From contig NZ_CP082833.1 in the NCBI RefSeq assembly GCF_021278985.1, forward strand, positions 1,488,001 through 1,552,000: 64,000 bases of DNA, in the 5' to 3' direction. Origin of the DNA: Citrobacter rodentium NBRC 105723 = DSM 16636 (GTDB lineage: Bacteria; Pseudomonadota; Gammaproteobacteria; Enterobacterales; Enterobacteriaceae). The translations under genes were made by a program, and so were the position numbers. Under the pieces are notes generated by a model, which worked only from the letters and a program-made list of their open reading frames with translations, made no database searches and was not told where the DNA came from. The number at the start of each line of letters is the position of its first letter. Position 1 is the stretch's first letter. Shown here in pieces: positions 25,440 through 34,319 of the stretch.

Positions 25440-28202
25440 ATGAAAACCACATACAAAGACTTAAAGAAAAGCGCGCTTTTTAAAAAGACGGCATTAAGTA
25501 TTGCCGTAGCGCTTATTGCCGTAGGCGGCCATGTTCCGAACGCAAACGCGGAGCTGACGCTCGATCATAACAACGTACTTTATTATTACGGAGGTTCAAC
25601 CCCTCTTGGCGATTACGACCTGATTAACGTCACCACTACCGGGACTGGCGCAACCTCCCCGCTGGGCGGTTTTGGGGTCTATTTACAGACGAACGGTATG
25701 AATGCGCCAAACCTCAAAGACATTACGATTAAAACGTCCGGCTCTGCCGCCGACGGGGTCAGGGGTAACAGCGAAGCGGTCTTTTTTAAAGCCAGAAATT
25801 TAACCATTGAAACCACGGGATCGTCGGCTGACGGCATTAACGCCGCATCCGATTTTAATAATGACTACGACTCTCTGGTGTATGTCACGGAGTCGACAAA
25901 TATCTCGGTTAAGGATGGCGTTGCCGTCAGGGCGAATAACTTCCAGAACGCGGGCGCAAACAGCATTATTATCCTGGCCGGGAAAAACGTGCTGAAAGTG
26001 GTCGGGACCGGAACCGCGGCGAATGCGGCCGACAGTAAAGGCTATGCCGTTTACGCCGGTAACAGGGACAGAGACACCAACGGCATGGGAATTATGGATA
26101 TCCTGCAGGGTAAAAACCATAACACTAAAGGCAATGCCTATGTGTTTATCGGCGACGACTCTGAAATTTCCACCACCACCAAAGGCGGCCATGCCGTTTA
26201 CGCCAACAAGGGCGGACTTATCCAGCTGGGCGACGGCGTGGATATTGCAACAACGGGTGAGAACGCTTTCGCGATTTACGCTTCTACCGAACAGCAGGGG
26301 ACCTATACGGATAACGTTCGTCCGGGGACGGTTTATCTGGCGGGCGGCGCGAAGCTGAGAACGGCCGCCAGCGCCGATGTTATTCAGGCGAATGGCGTTG
26401 ACTCGGTTATTTCTAGTCAGGCAATCGTTATGCCGGTGGTCGCCGATACGCATTTGCGAACCGACAGCCTGAATCCTGACAGAACCGTGCTGACCGACAG
26501 CGAAGGCGTATTTGATATTGAAGGTAATATCAACGCCATCAATGGCGGTACGGTAGCCCTGAATATGGCGGATACCTCCCTTTTCGTCGGTTCGACCAGC
26601 GTGGACGCCACGTCGAAGGTTAACCTGAACGTAAAAGGCAGCGGCAGTCTGTGGACGATGACCAAAGACTCCACGCTGACCGATCTGACGCTGAACGGCG
26701 CCACCGTGGCGTGGCAATCTCCTGGCGCGGATGAGACATTCGTTCCGAAAACCCTGACCGTTGAAGGCAACTACGTCGGTAACGGCGGCACAATAGTGCT
26801 GAATACCGTGCTGGGCGGCGACGATTCCTTAACCGATAAGTTAATCGTTAAAGGGGATACTTCCGGCAACACCAGCGTGGGCATTAACAACATCGGCGGC
26901 GCGGGCGAACTGACGGTTGAAGGGATTAAGATCGTCGAGGTCGCAGGGAACTCCGACGGTACATTTGCCAAAGCAGGTCGTATCGTGGCGGGCGCGTATG
27001 ATTACGACGTGGTGAAAAAAGCCAGCGACTGGTATCTGACCAGTGAACTGACGCCGGTGGATCCGCCTGAAGAACCCGATCCGGAACCGGTCGATCCGCC
27101 AGAGCCGCCGCCTCCGCCAGACCCTGTCGATCCGGTTGATCCTCCTGAACCGCCGGAGCCGCCTGCGCCGCCAACGCCGGCATCGCCGCCAAAACCAGAG
27201 GGTCCGCCTGCGCCTCCGACTCCCGTTGAGCATCAGTATCGTCCGGAGTTTGGTAGCTATCTGGCGAACAACTACGCCGCCAACACGATGTTTATCACCC
27301 GTCTGCATGATCGTCTGGGTGAAACGCAGTATACCGACGTGCTGACCGGCGAAGAGAAAGTCACCAGTATGTGGATACGTAACGAAGGCGGCCGCACCCG
27401 CTTCGATGACGCCAGCGGACAGCTGAGAACCACGGCGAACCGTTACGTTCTGCAAATTGGCGGCGATCTGGCGCAATGGAGCAGCGACAGCCTCGATCGC
27501 TGGCATCTGGGCGCGATGGCAGGTTATGCCAATCAGAAAAGCAAAACCCGTAACGACCACACCGGCTATGCCTCCCGTGGTTCGGTAGATGGCTACAGCG
27601 TGGGTCTGTATGCCACCTGGTATGCGAACGAAGCCGACAAGACCGGCACCTATCTGGATAGCTGGGTATTGTACAACTGGTTCGATAACACCGTTCGCGG
27701 CGACCATCTGGCCAGCGAAAGCTACAAATCCGACGGTATCACCGCATCCGTTGAAGGGGGCTACAGCTTCCTGATGGGAGAAAGTGAAAAAGCAAGCTAC
27801 TGGATCCAGCCGAAAGCGCAGGTTATCTGGATGGACGTGCAGGCCGACGCTCATCGTGAACGCAACGGTACGCTGGTGAAAGATAAAACCGACGGCAACC
27901 TGATGACCCGTCTTGGCGTCCGCGCTTACCTGAAAGGGCACGCGGAAAAAGATGCCGGTAAAGGGCGCGATTTCCAGCCGTTTGTAGAGGCGAACTGGAT
28001 CCACAATACCAGTAACCAGGCCGTGCAGATGGGCTCCATCACGGATGAAATCAGCGGCACGCGCAATATTGGCGAACTAAAAGTGGGTGTGGAAGGGCAG
28101 GTTACGCCTCGCCTGCAGGTCTGGGGTAACGTTGCGCAGCAGGTTGGCGACAACAGCTACAGCGATACCTCCGCCATGCTCGGCGTGAAGTACACCTTCT
28201 GA
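25440..28202 (+). CDS. Autotransporter (type Va) surface protein
   Basis: This 920-residue protein has an extended signal peptide (residues 1-37, KKTALSIAVALIAVGGH core, cleavage after PNANA) and a passenger of about 500 residues rich in Gly, Asn, Thr and Asp with repeated GxxGVRxNSE- and DGxDI-type strands, as in pertactin-like beta-helices. A linker (about 538-597) is nearly half proline and full of PVDPPEPP repeats, and a C-terminal beta-barrel (about 600-920) ends in GVKYTF. The barrel places it in the AIDA/pertactin group. The passenger shows no protease motif. It lies between yihW and yihX, adjacent in E. coli, so it was acquired or lost by lineage. Substrate and role are unknown; adhesion is the usual role of such proteins. 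Confidence 0.92.
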   Translation: MKTTYKDLKKSALFKKTALSIAVALIAVGGHVPNANAELTLDHNNVLYYYGGSTPLGDYDLINVTTTGTGATSPLGGFGVYLQTNGMNAPNLKDITIKTSGSAADGVRGNSEAVFFKARNLTIETTGSSADGINAASDFNNDYDSLVYVTESTNISVKDGVAVRANNFQNAGANSIIILAGKNVLKVVGTGTAANAADSKGYAVYAGNRDRDTNGMGIMDILQGKNHNTKGNAYVFIGDDSEISTTTKGGHAVYANKGGLIQLGDGVDIATTGENAFAIYASTEQQGTYTDNVRPGTVYLAGGAKLRTAASADVIQANGVDSVISSQAIVMPVVADTHLRTDSLNPDRTVLTDSEGVFDIEGNINAINGGTVALNMADTSLFVGSTSVDATSKVNLNVKGSGSLWTMTKDSTLTDLTLNGATVAWQSPGADETFVPKTLTVEGNYVGNGGTIVLNTVLGGDDSLTDKLIVKGDTSGNTSVGINNIGGAGELTVEGIKIVEVAGNSDGTFAKAGRIVAGAYDYDVVKKASDWYLTSELTPVDPPEEPDPEPVDPPEPPPPPDPVDPVDPPEPPEPPAPPTPASPPKPEGPPAPPTPVEHQYRPEFGSYLANNYAANTMFITRLHDRLGETQYTDVLTGEEKVTSMWIRNEGGRTRFDDASGQLRTTANRYVLQIGGDLAQWSSDSLDRWHLGAMAGYANQKSKTRNDHTGYASRGSVDGYSVGLYATWYANEADKTGTYLDSWVLYNWFDNTVRGDHLASESYKSDGITASVEGGYSFLMGESEKASYWIQPKAQVIWMDVQADAHRERNGTLVKDKTDGNLMTRLGVRAYLKGHAEKDAGKGRDFQPFVEANWIHNTSNQAVQMGSITDEISGTRNIGELKVGVEGQVTPRLQVWGNVAQQVGDNSYSDTSAMLGVKYTF

Positions 28203-28271
28203 TACGACAGACTGGCATAAGTCGTTGTAAAAATTGAAACCACAGGCCCGATAATCGGGGGATGCCACCAG

Positions 28272-28303
28272 AGGCGATGCGTTTACCGCATCGCCTTTTT
28301 TTC
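28272..28303 (+). terminator. Terminator after the autotransporter gene
   Basis: AGGCGATGCGTTTACCGCATCGCCT has a ten-base-pair stem followed by TTTTTTT, a strong intrinsic terminator. Confidence 0.93.
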
Positions 28304-28385
28304 GTTCACCTTCCCGCTCAGACGCATAGTCAAAGCTCTCCTTTCCCGCTACAGTTACTCATCCACGGCGAGTAAGGAGATGAAC

Positions 28386-28985
28386 ATGCTCTATATCTTT
28401 GATTTAGGTAATGTGATTGTCGATATCGACTTCAACCGCGTGTTAGGGGCATGGAGTAACTTAAGCCGTGTACCGCTGGCGTCGTTAAAGCAAAGTTTTA
28501 CGATGGGGGAGGCCTTCCATCAGCATGAGCGCGGGGAAATTACCGACGAAGCCTTTGCCGAGGCGCTGTGCCAGGAGATGGATCTGTCGTTGAGCTATGA
28601 GCAGTTTTCTCACGGCTGGCAGGCGGTGTTTGTCGCTCTGCGCCCTGAGGTCATCGATATTATGCATAAACTGCGCGCGCAGGGGCATCGCGTGGTGGTG
28701 TTGTCGAACACTAACCGGCTGCACACCACCTTCTGGCCGGAAGAGTACCCGGAAATTCGCCAGGCGGCCGATCGCATTTATCTTTCACAGGATCTGGGGA
28801 TGCGTAAGCCGGAGACGCGCATCTATCAGCACGTCCTCCAGCAGGAAGGTTTTTCCGCGGACGATACGGTCTTCTTTGTCGACAACGTCGATAATATAGA
28901 AGGGGCTAACCAGTTGGGGATCGTCAGCATTCTGGTGACCGATAAAACCACCATTCCGGACTATTTCGCGAAGGTGCTATGCTAA
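28386..28985 (+). CDS. yihX: Alpha-D-glucose-1-phosphate phosphatase YihX
   Basis: YihX (199 residues) is a HAD-superfamily phosphatase acting on alpha-D-glucose 1-phosphate. The nucleophile motif is FDLGNVIVDID (Asp6, Asp or Asn +2), motif II is VVVLSNTN, and motif III Lys is in LGMRKPETRIY. In motif IV the first of the usual two aspartates is replaced: the sequence reads VFFVDNVDNIEGA where E. coli has FFDDNADN. The start is the ATG at 28386, six bases after AAGGAG; the ATG at 28380 abuts the ribosome site. Its last codons overlap the start of yihY. Confidence 0.93.
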   Translation: MLYIFDLGNVIVDIDFNRVLGAWSNLSRVPLASLKQSFTMGEAFHQHERGEITDEAFAEALCQEMDLSLSYEQFSHGWQAVFVALRPEVIDIMHKLRAQGHRVVVLSNTNRLHTTFWPEEYPEIRQAADRIYLSQDLGMRKPETRIYQHVLQQEGFSADDTVFFVDNVDNIEGANQLGIVSILVTDKTTIPDYFAKVLC

Positions 28986-29851
28986 AAACCGTGCATCAGA
29001 AAGCCAGGCATCATACGCGTCCGCTGCGGGCCTGGCTGAAGCTGCTCTGGCAGCGCATTGATGAAGACAACATGACGACGCTGGCGGGAAATCTTGCCTA
29101 CGTCTCGTTGCTTTCCTTAGTGCCGTTGATTGCCGTGGTTTTTGCCCTTTTTGCCGCCTTTCCGATGTTTTCCGAAGTGAGCGTTCAGCTGCGCCACTTT
29201 ATCTTTGCCAATTTCATGCCCGCGACGGGCGATGTGATCCAGCGCTATATCGAACAGTTTGTTGCCAACTCCAGTAAAATGACCGCGGTGGGGGCCTGTG
29301 GCCTGATCGTCACTTCGCTGTTGCTGATGTACGCTATCGACAGCGCGCTGAACACCATCTGGCGCAGCAAGCGGACCCGGCCAAAGGTCTACTCTTTTGC
29401 TGTTTACTGGATGATTCTCACGCTCGGGCCGCTCCTGGCGGGGGCGAGCCTGGCGATTAGCTCTTATCTTCTCTCTTTGCGCTGGGCCAGCGATTTCAAT
29501 TCCGTGATTGATGACGTCCTGCGCATCTTCCCGCTGATCCTCTCCTGGCTTTCCTTCTGGCTGCTTTACAGCATTGTGCCCACGACGCGGGTGCTGAACC
29601 GCGACGCCATCATCGGCGCCTTTGTCGCGGCGGTGCTGTTCGAGGCGGGAAAGAAAGGTTTCGCGCTTTATATCACCATGTTCCCCTCTTATCAGCTCAT
29701 TTACGGCGTGCTGGCGGTGATCCCCATTTTGTTTGTCTGGGTGTACTGGACGTGGTGTATCGTCTTGCTTGGCGCGGAAATAACTGTCACTCTCGGGGAA
29801 TACCGCAAACTCAGGCAAGCCGCAGATCAGGAACAAGCAGAACAACCATGA
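28979..29851 (+). CDS. yihY: Inner-membrane protein YihY (BrkB family)
   Basis: This 290-residue protein has about six hydrophobic segments and belongs to the YihY/BrkB (UPF0761) family, once misidentified as ribonuclease BN. It contains the conserved DNMTTLAGNLAYVSLLSLVPLIAVVFALFAAFP and FVWVYWTWCIVLLGAEITVTLGE. Function is unproven; transport roles have been proposed for relatives. It starts within the last codons of yihX and its stop overlaps the dtd start (ATGA), so yihX, yihY and dtd are translationally coupled. Confidence 0.92.
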   Translation: MLKTVHQKARHHTRPLRAWLKLLWQRIDEDNMTTLAGNLAYVSLLSLVPLIAVVFALFAAFPMFSEVSVQLRHFIFANFMPATGDVIQRYIEQFVANSSKMTAVGACGLIVTSLLLMYAIDSALNTIWRSKRTRPKVYSFAVYWMILTLGPLLAGASLAISSYLLSLRWASDFNSVIDDVLRIFPLILSWLSFWLLYSIVPTTRVLNRDAIIGAFVAAVLFEAGKKGFALYITMFPSYQLIYGVLAVIPILFVWVYWTWCIVLLGAEITVTLGEYRKLRQAADQEQAEQP

Positions 29852-30285
29852 TTGCATTAATTCAGCGCGTAACCCGTGCCAGCGTCACCGTGGAGGGAGA
29901 GGTGACGGGTGAAATTGGCAGCGGACTTTTAGTGTTATTAGGTGTCGAAAAGGATGACGACGAACAAAAAGCGAATCGCCTGTGCGAGCGCGTGTTGGGC
30001 TATCGCATTTTCAGCGATGCCGACGGCAAAATGAATCTGAATGTGCGCCAGGCGGGGGGAAGCGTGCTGGTGGTGTCGCAGTTTACGCTGGCGGCGGATA
30101 CGGAACGCGGTATGCGTCCGGGCTTCTCCAGAGGCGCGACGCCGGAACGCGCCGAAGCGCTGTACGATTACTTTGTCGAACGCTGTCGCCAGCAGGAAAT
30201 GCACACCCAAACCGGACGCTTCGCTGCGGATATGCAGGTTGCGCTGGTCAATGACGGCCCCGTGACGTTCTGGTTACAGGTATGA
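29848..30285 (+). CDS. dtd: D-aminoacyl-tRNA deacylase
   Basis: Dtd (145 residues) removes D-amino acids, and glycine mischarged on tRNA-Ala, from tRNA. The two hallmark motifs are present: SQFTLAADT (SQFTL) and VNDGPVTFWL (NxGP(V/F)T), along with the N-terminal MIALIQRVTRASVTVEGE. The start ATG at 29848 overlaps the yihY stop as ATGA and gives the E. coli length. Its stop overlaps the fabY start by a few bases. Confidence 0.97.
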   Translation: MIALIQRVTRASVTVEGEVTGEIGSGLLVLLGVEKDDDEQKANRLCERVLGYRIFSDADGKMNLNVRQAGGSVLVVSQFTLAADTERGMRPGFSRGATPERAEALYDYFVERCRQQEMHTQTGRFAADMQVALVNDGPVTFWLQV

Positions 30286-31271
30286 ACCAGCTTCCGGCGT
30301 GGTCGCGGGCAACAAGAGAGAGTACGGCTATGTATCATCTTCGGGTACCGCAAACAGAAGAAGAATTAGAACGTTACTATCAGTTTCGTTGGGAAATGCT
30401 GCGTAAGCCGCTGCATCAGCCGAAAGGTTCCGAGCGCGACGCCTGGGATGCGATGGCGCATCACCAGATGGTGGTGGATGAAGACGGTAACCTGGTTGCC
30501 GTGGGACGTTTATACATCAACGCCGATAACGAAGCCTCCATCCGCTTTATGGCCGTAGACCCGGCGGTGCAGGATAAAGGGCTGGGCACGCTGATGGCGA
30601 TGACGCTGGAGTCGGTGGCGCGCCAGGAGGGCGTTAAGCGAGTGACCTGCAGCGCCCGTGAAGACGCGGTCGAATTCTTCGCCAAACTGGGCTTTGTGAA
30701 TCAGGGGGAAATTACCACCCCGCAGACCACGCCGGTTCGCCACTTCTTAATGATCAAACCCGTCGCTTCGCTTGATGACATTTTGCATCGCGGCGACTGG
30801 TGCGGACAGCTTCAGCAGGCCTGGTATGAACATATCCCGCTGAGCGAGAAAATGGGCGTGCGCATTCAGCAGTACACCGGGCAGAAATTTATTACCACCA
30901 TGCCGGAAACGGGCAATCAAAATCCTCATCATACGCTGTTTGCCGGAAGCCTGTTTTCGCTGGCGACGCTGACCGGCTGGGGCCTCATCTGGCTGATGCT
31001 GCGCGAGCGCCACCTTGGCGGAACGATCATTCTTGCCGACGCGCATATCCGCTATAGCAAGCCGATCAGAGGCAGGCCCAGCGCGGTTGCTGACCTCGGC
31101 TCTCTGAGCGGCGATCTCGACCGTCTTGCCCGCGGCAAAAAAGCGCGCGTACAGCTCCAGGTTGAGCTTCTGGGCGACGAGACTCCCGGCGCGATATTCG
31201 AAGGAATTTATATCGTCCTGCCCGCCCGCCCCTTTGGTCCTTATGAAGAGGGCGGGAACGAAGAGGAGTAG
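30282..31271 (+). CDS. fabY: FabY (YiiD), acetyltransferase-thioesterase fusion for fatty-acid initiation
   Basis: This 329-residue protein joins an N-terminal GNAT domain (AVGRLYINADNEASIRFMAVDPAVQDKGLGTLMAMTLE, acetyl-CoA loop QDKGLGT) to a C-terminal hot-dog thioesterase-like domain of the YiiD_C family (HHTLFAGSLFSLATLTGWGLIWLMLRERHLGG). E. coli YiiD/FabY can start fatty-acid synthesis, by producing acetoacetyl-ACP, when FabH is missing. The start at 30282 overlaps dtd; an internal ATG at MYHLRVPQTEEE (30330) could also be used. It converges on the esterase gene. Confidence 0.93.
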   Translation: MNQLPAWSRATRESTAMYHLRVPQTEEELERYYQFRWEMLRKPLHQPKGSERDAWDAMAHHQMVVDEDGNLVAVGRLYINADNEASIRFMAVDPAVQDKGLGTLMAMTLESVARQEGVKRVTCSAREDAVEFFAKLGFVNQGEITTPQTTPVRHFLMIKPVASLDDILHRGDWCGQLQQAWYEHIPLSEKMGVRIQQYTGQKFITTMPETGNQNPHHTLFAGSLFSLATLTGWGLIWLMLRERHLGGTIILADAHIRYSKPIRGRPSAVADLGSLSGDLDRLARGKKARVQLQVELLGDETPGAIFEGIYIVLPARPFGPYEEGGNEEE

Positions 31272-31280
31272 GGTGACTTA

Positions 31281-32222
31281 TTATTCTGTAGCAAGGGCTG
31301 CCGATTGAGGCAACCCGCCACCGACTCGCCATGCGATATCCTGCATCGCGCTGCGTGCCGCATGGCTGATACCGCCGAGCTGGAAAAAGCCATGTATAAC
31401 GCCGAAGTAGCGCTGGCAGGTGCAGTCCACGCCCTGGGCGGTAAGCCGCTCGTAAAGCTCCTCATCTTCATCGCGCAACGGATCAAACTCCGCGCTGATA
31501 ATGTGCGTCGGGGGCAGTCCGTTGAGGTCGTTTCGCCAGAGCGGGCTGGCTTCCGGATGCCTGCGGTCGGTGTGCGATAGATACATCTCGTAGCCGGAGA
31601 GCAGGGTATCGCGGGTGATAATGTAATCGAGCCCATTACGGGTGTAGCTTTCAAAATGCGCCGTGGCGTCGAGCATCGGGTAGATGAGCATCAGCTGCGC
31701 GGGCAGCCACTGTTTCGCCGCTTTCAGACGTAACGCCGTGACCAGCGCCAGGTGCCCGCCTGCGCTGTCGCCGGCAAGCGTAATATGGTGACGATCGACG
31801 CCCAGTAGCCCGGCGTGCTTGCGGATGAGATTCGCCCCTTTTTCAGCGTCGTCATGCGCCGCAGGAAAAGTGTGCTCCGGCGCAAGACGGTACTGTACGG
31901 CAATGACCCGACAGCCGCTGGCGTAAGCCAGCTGCCGCAGTTGGTTATCGTGCGTGGCGAACCCTCCACTGATAAAACAACCGCCGTGATAGTAAATGAC
32001 GCAGGGAAGCGTGCCGGAAGCATTGCGTGGCGACACCACGCGAAACGTCATGCCTTCCAGTTCAATATCGTTAACATCAACGCGGTTTTCTGTCCCGCCG
32101 GCAAGCGCTGTGCTGGCGATGTATCCCGCCCTCCGCTCATCAATAGTCAGATGACGAACAGAGGGACGTCCAGCCGCGATAAAGTCTTCTACCTGTTGTG
32201 CAATATCCTTTTCCAGCGCCAT
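31281..32222 (-). CDS. Alpha/beta-hydrolase esterase (hormone-sensitive lipase family)
   Basis: This 313-residue enzyme has the HSL/Aes signature: oxyanion-hole HGG in CVIYYHGGCFISGG, nucleophile elbow GDSAGG in ITLAGDSAGGHLALVTAL, the acidic residue in ISAEFDPLRDEDEELY and the catalytic His in GVIHGFFQLGG. It is a cytosolic short-chain carboxylesterase; the substrate is unknown. The start at 32222 (MALEKDIAQQVEDF) has AAGGA seven bases upstream. The ISL3-nleD unit inserted 28 bases upstream of the start and has separated the gene from its own promoter. E. coli K-12 does not have it at this place. Confidence 0.88.
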   Translation of the reverse strand: MALEKDIAQQVEDFIAAGRPSVRHLTIDERRAGYIASTALAGGTENRVDVNDIELEGMTFRVVSPRNASGTLPCVIYYHGGCFISGGFATHDNQLRQLAYASGCRVIAVQYRLAPEHTFPAAHDDAEKGANLIRKHAGLLGVDRHHITLAGDSAGGHLALVTALRLKAAKQWLPAQLMLIYPMLDATAHFESYTRNGLDYIITRDTLLSGYEMYLSHTDRRHPEASPLWRNDLNGLPPTHIISAEFDPLRDEDEELYERLTAQGVDCTCQRYFGVIHGFFQLGGISHAARSAMQDIAWRVGGGLPQSAALATE

Positions 32223-32242
32223 TTTTTCATCCTTATATCTGT

Positions 32243-32250
32243 ATGTATAT
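32243..32250. repeat. Target-site duplication of the nleD-ISL3 unit, left copy
   Basis: ATGTATAT is repeated exactly at 34320-34327. Eight bases is the duplication length made by ISL3-family elements. Confidence 0.9.
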
Positions 32251-32277
32251 GGGTCTTCCCCGATCATGGTGGGAGGA

Positions 32278-33498
32278 TCAGAACGTCATATCCAGCTTCC
32301 CGTAATGGAACATCACCCCCAGTTTAAATCGCTCCCGGTTTCGATAGCCTCTGGCCTTTATCCTCAGCAGCCTTATTTTGCTGTTCAGCGCTTCGGCATT
32401 ACCATTTGAGACGCTGTACCGCATGGCGTTAAGTATTCCATATAGCCTTTTCGTGATGGCTCCTGCCATATTTCTCATTACCGGCACATCGCAACTTCTC
32501 GCCAATGCTATCCACTGCAACCAGTCTGCACGTCGTTTGTCACTCCAGGGGCGGTTCCAGATATCTTTCGCCAGCTCTTTCAGTGTCCAGCACTGGCTGG
32601 TCAGTTGCATTTGTTCTCTCAGCCATGCCAGTTTTTCCTGCCGTGGCTCTGTCATCCATTTGTCACTGTATTGCCACAGGAAGCGGGTTCCTTTTGCCTG
32701 ACGACGGCTGTCCACTGGAAGTCGGGGATGTTCGTTCTGCCGTGTCTTATCAACGATTTCCCCCAGCTGTTTTGCCACATGGAAGCGGTCAAAGGCTATT
32801 TTCTCTACGGCGCCCGGAAGATGGATGCGTGCCGCTCTGATATATCCGGCATTCATATCCATTGAGAACGTTTTGACTGCCTGCAGCTGGCTGTCGGTGA
32901 GGGTGCGAAGATAGCTGGCAAGACTTTCCGTACCCCGATCATCCGTTAATGCCAGCGCTCGTCCCTTACGATCTGATATCACTGTGATGTACCGGTGCCC
33001 TTTTTTGAACGCAACTTCGTCCACATTCATATGCCGGGCTGATAGCGGCTTTTTTATTCGCGCAAGACCACGTTTAACTGCCCGGGTCATAATGCCGTCA
33101 ACGGCATTCCAGCTAAGCTTAAGTTGCTTTCTTACCGCATCAACCGTGCTAATTTTCAGCCAGGAAAGGACGAATGATTCGAACAATAACGTATATCGGC
33201 TACCAGCTCCGGCCCACGGAACAGGTAACGTCTGGCAACCATGGTCTGGACACATGACCCGGGGGACATTCGCCTCAACGACAGTCATGAACTGGCAGGT
33301 ATCAAGATGACGCCATTTGCGATGGCGGTGATCGTGAACATGGCATTGCTGCCCGCATGTCGGGCAGATTAGCAGTGAATTTTTGGCGATCCCGACAACA
33401 ACGGTGACAGAGCCAGCATTTTCATCAAGGGAAAGTGATTCAACCTGCCACGGGGCGGACAGGTTGAGAATGTGGGCGTATAGCGATTTTTCATCCAT
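32278..33498 (-). CDS. tnp: ISL3-family transposase
   Basis: This 406-residue transposase has the ISL3 layout: an N-terminal zinc-binding region (CPTCGQQCHVHDHRHRKWRHLD and CPDHGC), a helix-turn-helix segment, and a DDE catalytic domain (NVDEVAFKKGHRYITVISD, FSMDMNAGYIRAARIHLPGAVEKIAFDRFHVAKQ) ending with SNGNAEALNSKIRLLRIKARGYRNRERFKLGVMFHYG. No frameshift or stop is present. It begins 33 bases after the nleD stop on the same strand and may share its transcript. Confidence 0.94.
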   Translation of the reverse strand: MDEKSLYAHILNLSAPWQVESLSLDENAGSVTVVVGIAKNSLLICPTCGQQCHVHDHRHRKWRHLDTCQFMTVVEANVPRVMCPDHGCQTLPVPWAGAGSRYTLLFESFVLSWLKISTVDAVRKQLKLSWNAVDGIMTRAVKRGLARIKKPLSARHMNVDEVAFKKGHRYITVISDRKGRALALTDDRGTESLASYLRTLTDSQLQAVKTFSMDMNAGYIRAARIHLPGAVEKIAFDRFHVAKQLGEIVDKTRQNEHPRLPVDSRRQAKGTRFLWQYSDKWMTEPRQEKLAWLREQMQLTSQCWTLKELAKDIWNRPWSDKRRADWLQWIALARSCDVPVMRNMAGAITKRLYGILNAMRYSVSNGNAEALNSKIRLLRIKARGYRNRERFKLGVMFHYGKLDMTF

Positions 33499-33531
33499 AT
33501 ATGCAGATGAGTCCTCATATAAGCAACGTAG

Positions 33532-34239
33532 CTAAAGTAACGGATGCAGTTTTTTCCGCTGGAATCCCTGAGTCACTGTATTGTCATCATGAATGAGAGA
33601 TGAATCGTGCGGGTAGAATGTTCTGCGGGGCATCCCAATCTCTTCACGAAATTTATTTTCTGAAAGAACTTCTTCAGAAAAAGCACCCAACCCAACAGTC
33701 CTGGCTTCTTCGAGTAAAAGTGGGGAGTGTGTTTGTAATTCTGGTTGAGAACTCTCAACTTTCAGGCGCTCTCCATTTAAATTGTGGAAAACGTGGAGAA
33801 GTTCATGGAAAACAATGCATGCATGAAAGTCTACCAGGCTAATTCCTTGCCCGCAGGGATATTCAACTGCATTCAGATTACAGTGAAAGTCGGAGCCAGT
33901 TCCTCGGGAGTTTTCAGCATCCGCATTGCAGTGTGCTATCACCCCTAACTCAGCAGAATCGAGATGTATTGCCAGTTTTTCTGATTTGAGTCGGGATGTT
34001 AATTCAATACAGTTCAAAAGAGTACGTCCAGTGTCTGTGGATTCGATCTTATCGAGGGCAGCTTCAAGATGCTGGTAGATTTTAAGGTCAGTCCCGTGGA
34101 AACAGAGTTGTTGGTTGTTTTTCACCCAGCGCACACCCGACATTTTTACAAGAGATTGAATGTCTGTGGCTGAAATTGAATTTGAAGATGAGGGTAGAGG
34201 TAACGAAGGTAATGTCAGGTTAAGGGATGTAGGGCGCAT
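33532..34239 (-). CDS. nleD: Type III secreted effector NleD, zinc protease
   Basis: This 235-residue protein is a close match to NleD of enteropathogenic E. coli, the metalloprotease that is injected into host cells and cleaves the activation loops of JNK and p38. The zinc motif HELLH is in FHACIVFHELLHVFHNLNGER. The surrounding block from IESTDTGRTLLNCIELTSRLKSEK to the C-terminal FQRKKLHPLL is conserved. The N terminus, MRPTSLNLTLPSLPLPSSSNS, is Ser/Pro-rich, as in secretion signals. The start at 34239 has AGGAGG just upstream; a minus-strand TATAAT at 34274-34279 may be the -10. The base composition is more AT-rich than in its neighbours. It lies inside an ISL3-bounded unit. Confidence 0.95.
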   Translation of the reverse strand: MRPTSLNLTLPSLPLPSSSNSISATDIQSLVKMSGVRWVKNNQQLCFHGTDLKIYQHLEAALDKIESTDTGRTLLNCIELTSRLKSEKLAIHLDSAELGVIAHCNADAENSRGTGSDFHCNLNAVEYPCGQGISLVDFHACIVFHELLHVFHNLNGERLKVESSQPELQTHSPLLLEEARTVGLGAFSEEVLSENKFREEIGMPRRTFYPHDSSLIHDDNTVTQGFQRKKLHPLL

Positions 34240-34319
34240 TAAGACCTCCTGAGGATAAGCGTAAGTCAAGAGGATTATACTTGATTGGCAGTGTACGCCA
34301 CCACAACAGGGGATGACCC

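Larger units (their letters stand above)
32251..34319 (-). mobile_element. ISL3-family element carrying nleD as a passenger gene
   Basis: The unit is 2,069 bp. The left end reads GGGTCTTCCCCGATCATGG and continues TGG-rich; the right end read inward is GGGTCATCCCCTGTTGTGG and continues the same way. Seventeen of the first 22 positions match. Eight-base duplications ATGTATAT flank both ends. Inside are only two genes, both on the minus strand: nleD and, 33 bases after it, an ISL3 transposase. The ends and duplication are seen directly; that the whole unit moved as one is the straightforward inference. Confidence 0.88.

Noticed and set aside
26841..28004. 387-residue open frame antisense to the autotransporter barrel
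   Set aside because: Its Arg-rich RRRRLWR segment is simply the complement of the proline-rich linker repeats.
32278..33498. ISL3 element ending just before nleD at about 33,530
   Set aside because: No inverted repeat matching GGGTCTTCCCC is found there, while a good match with an exact 8-bp duplication lies beyond nleD at 34319.
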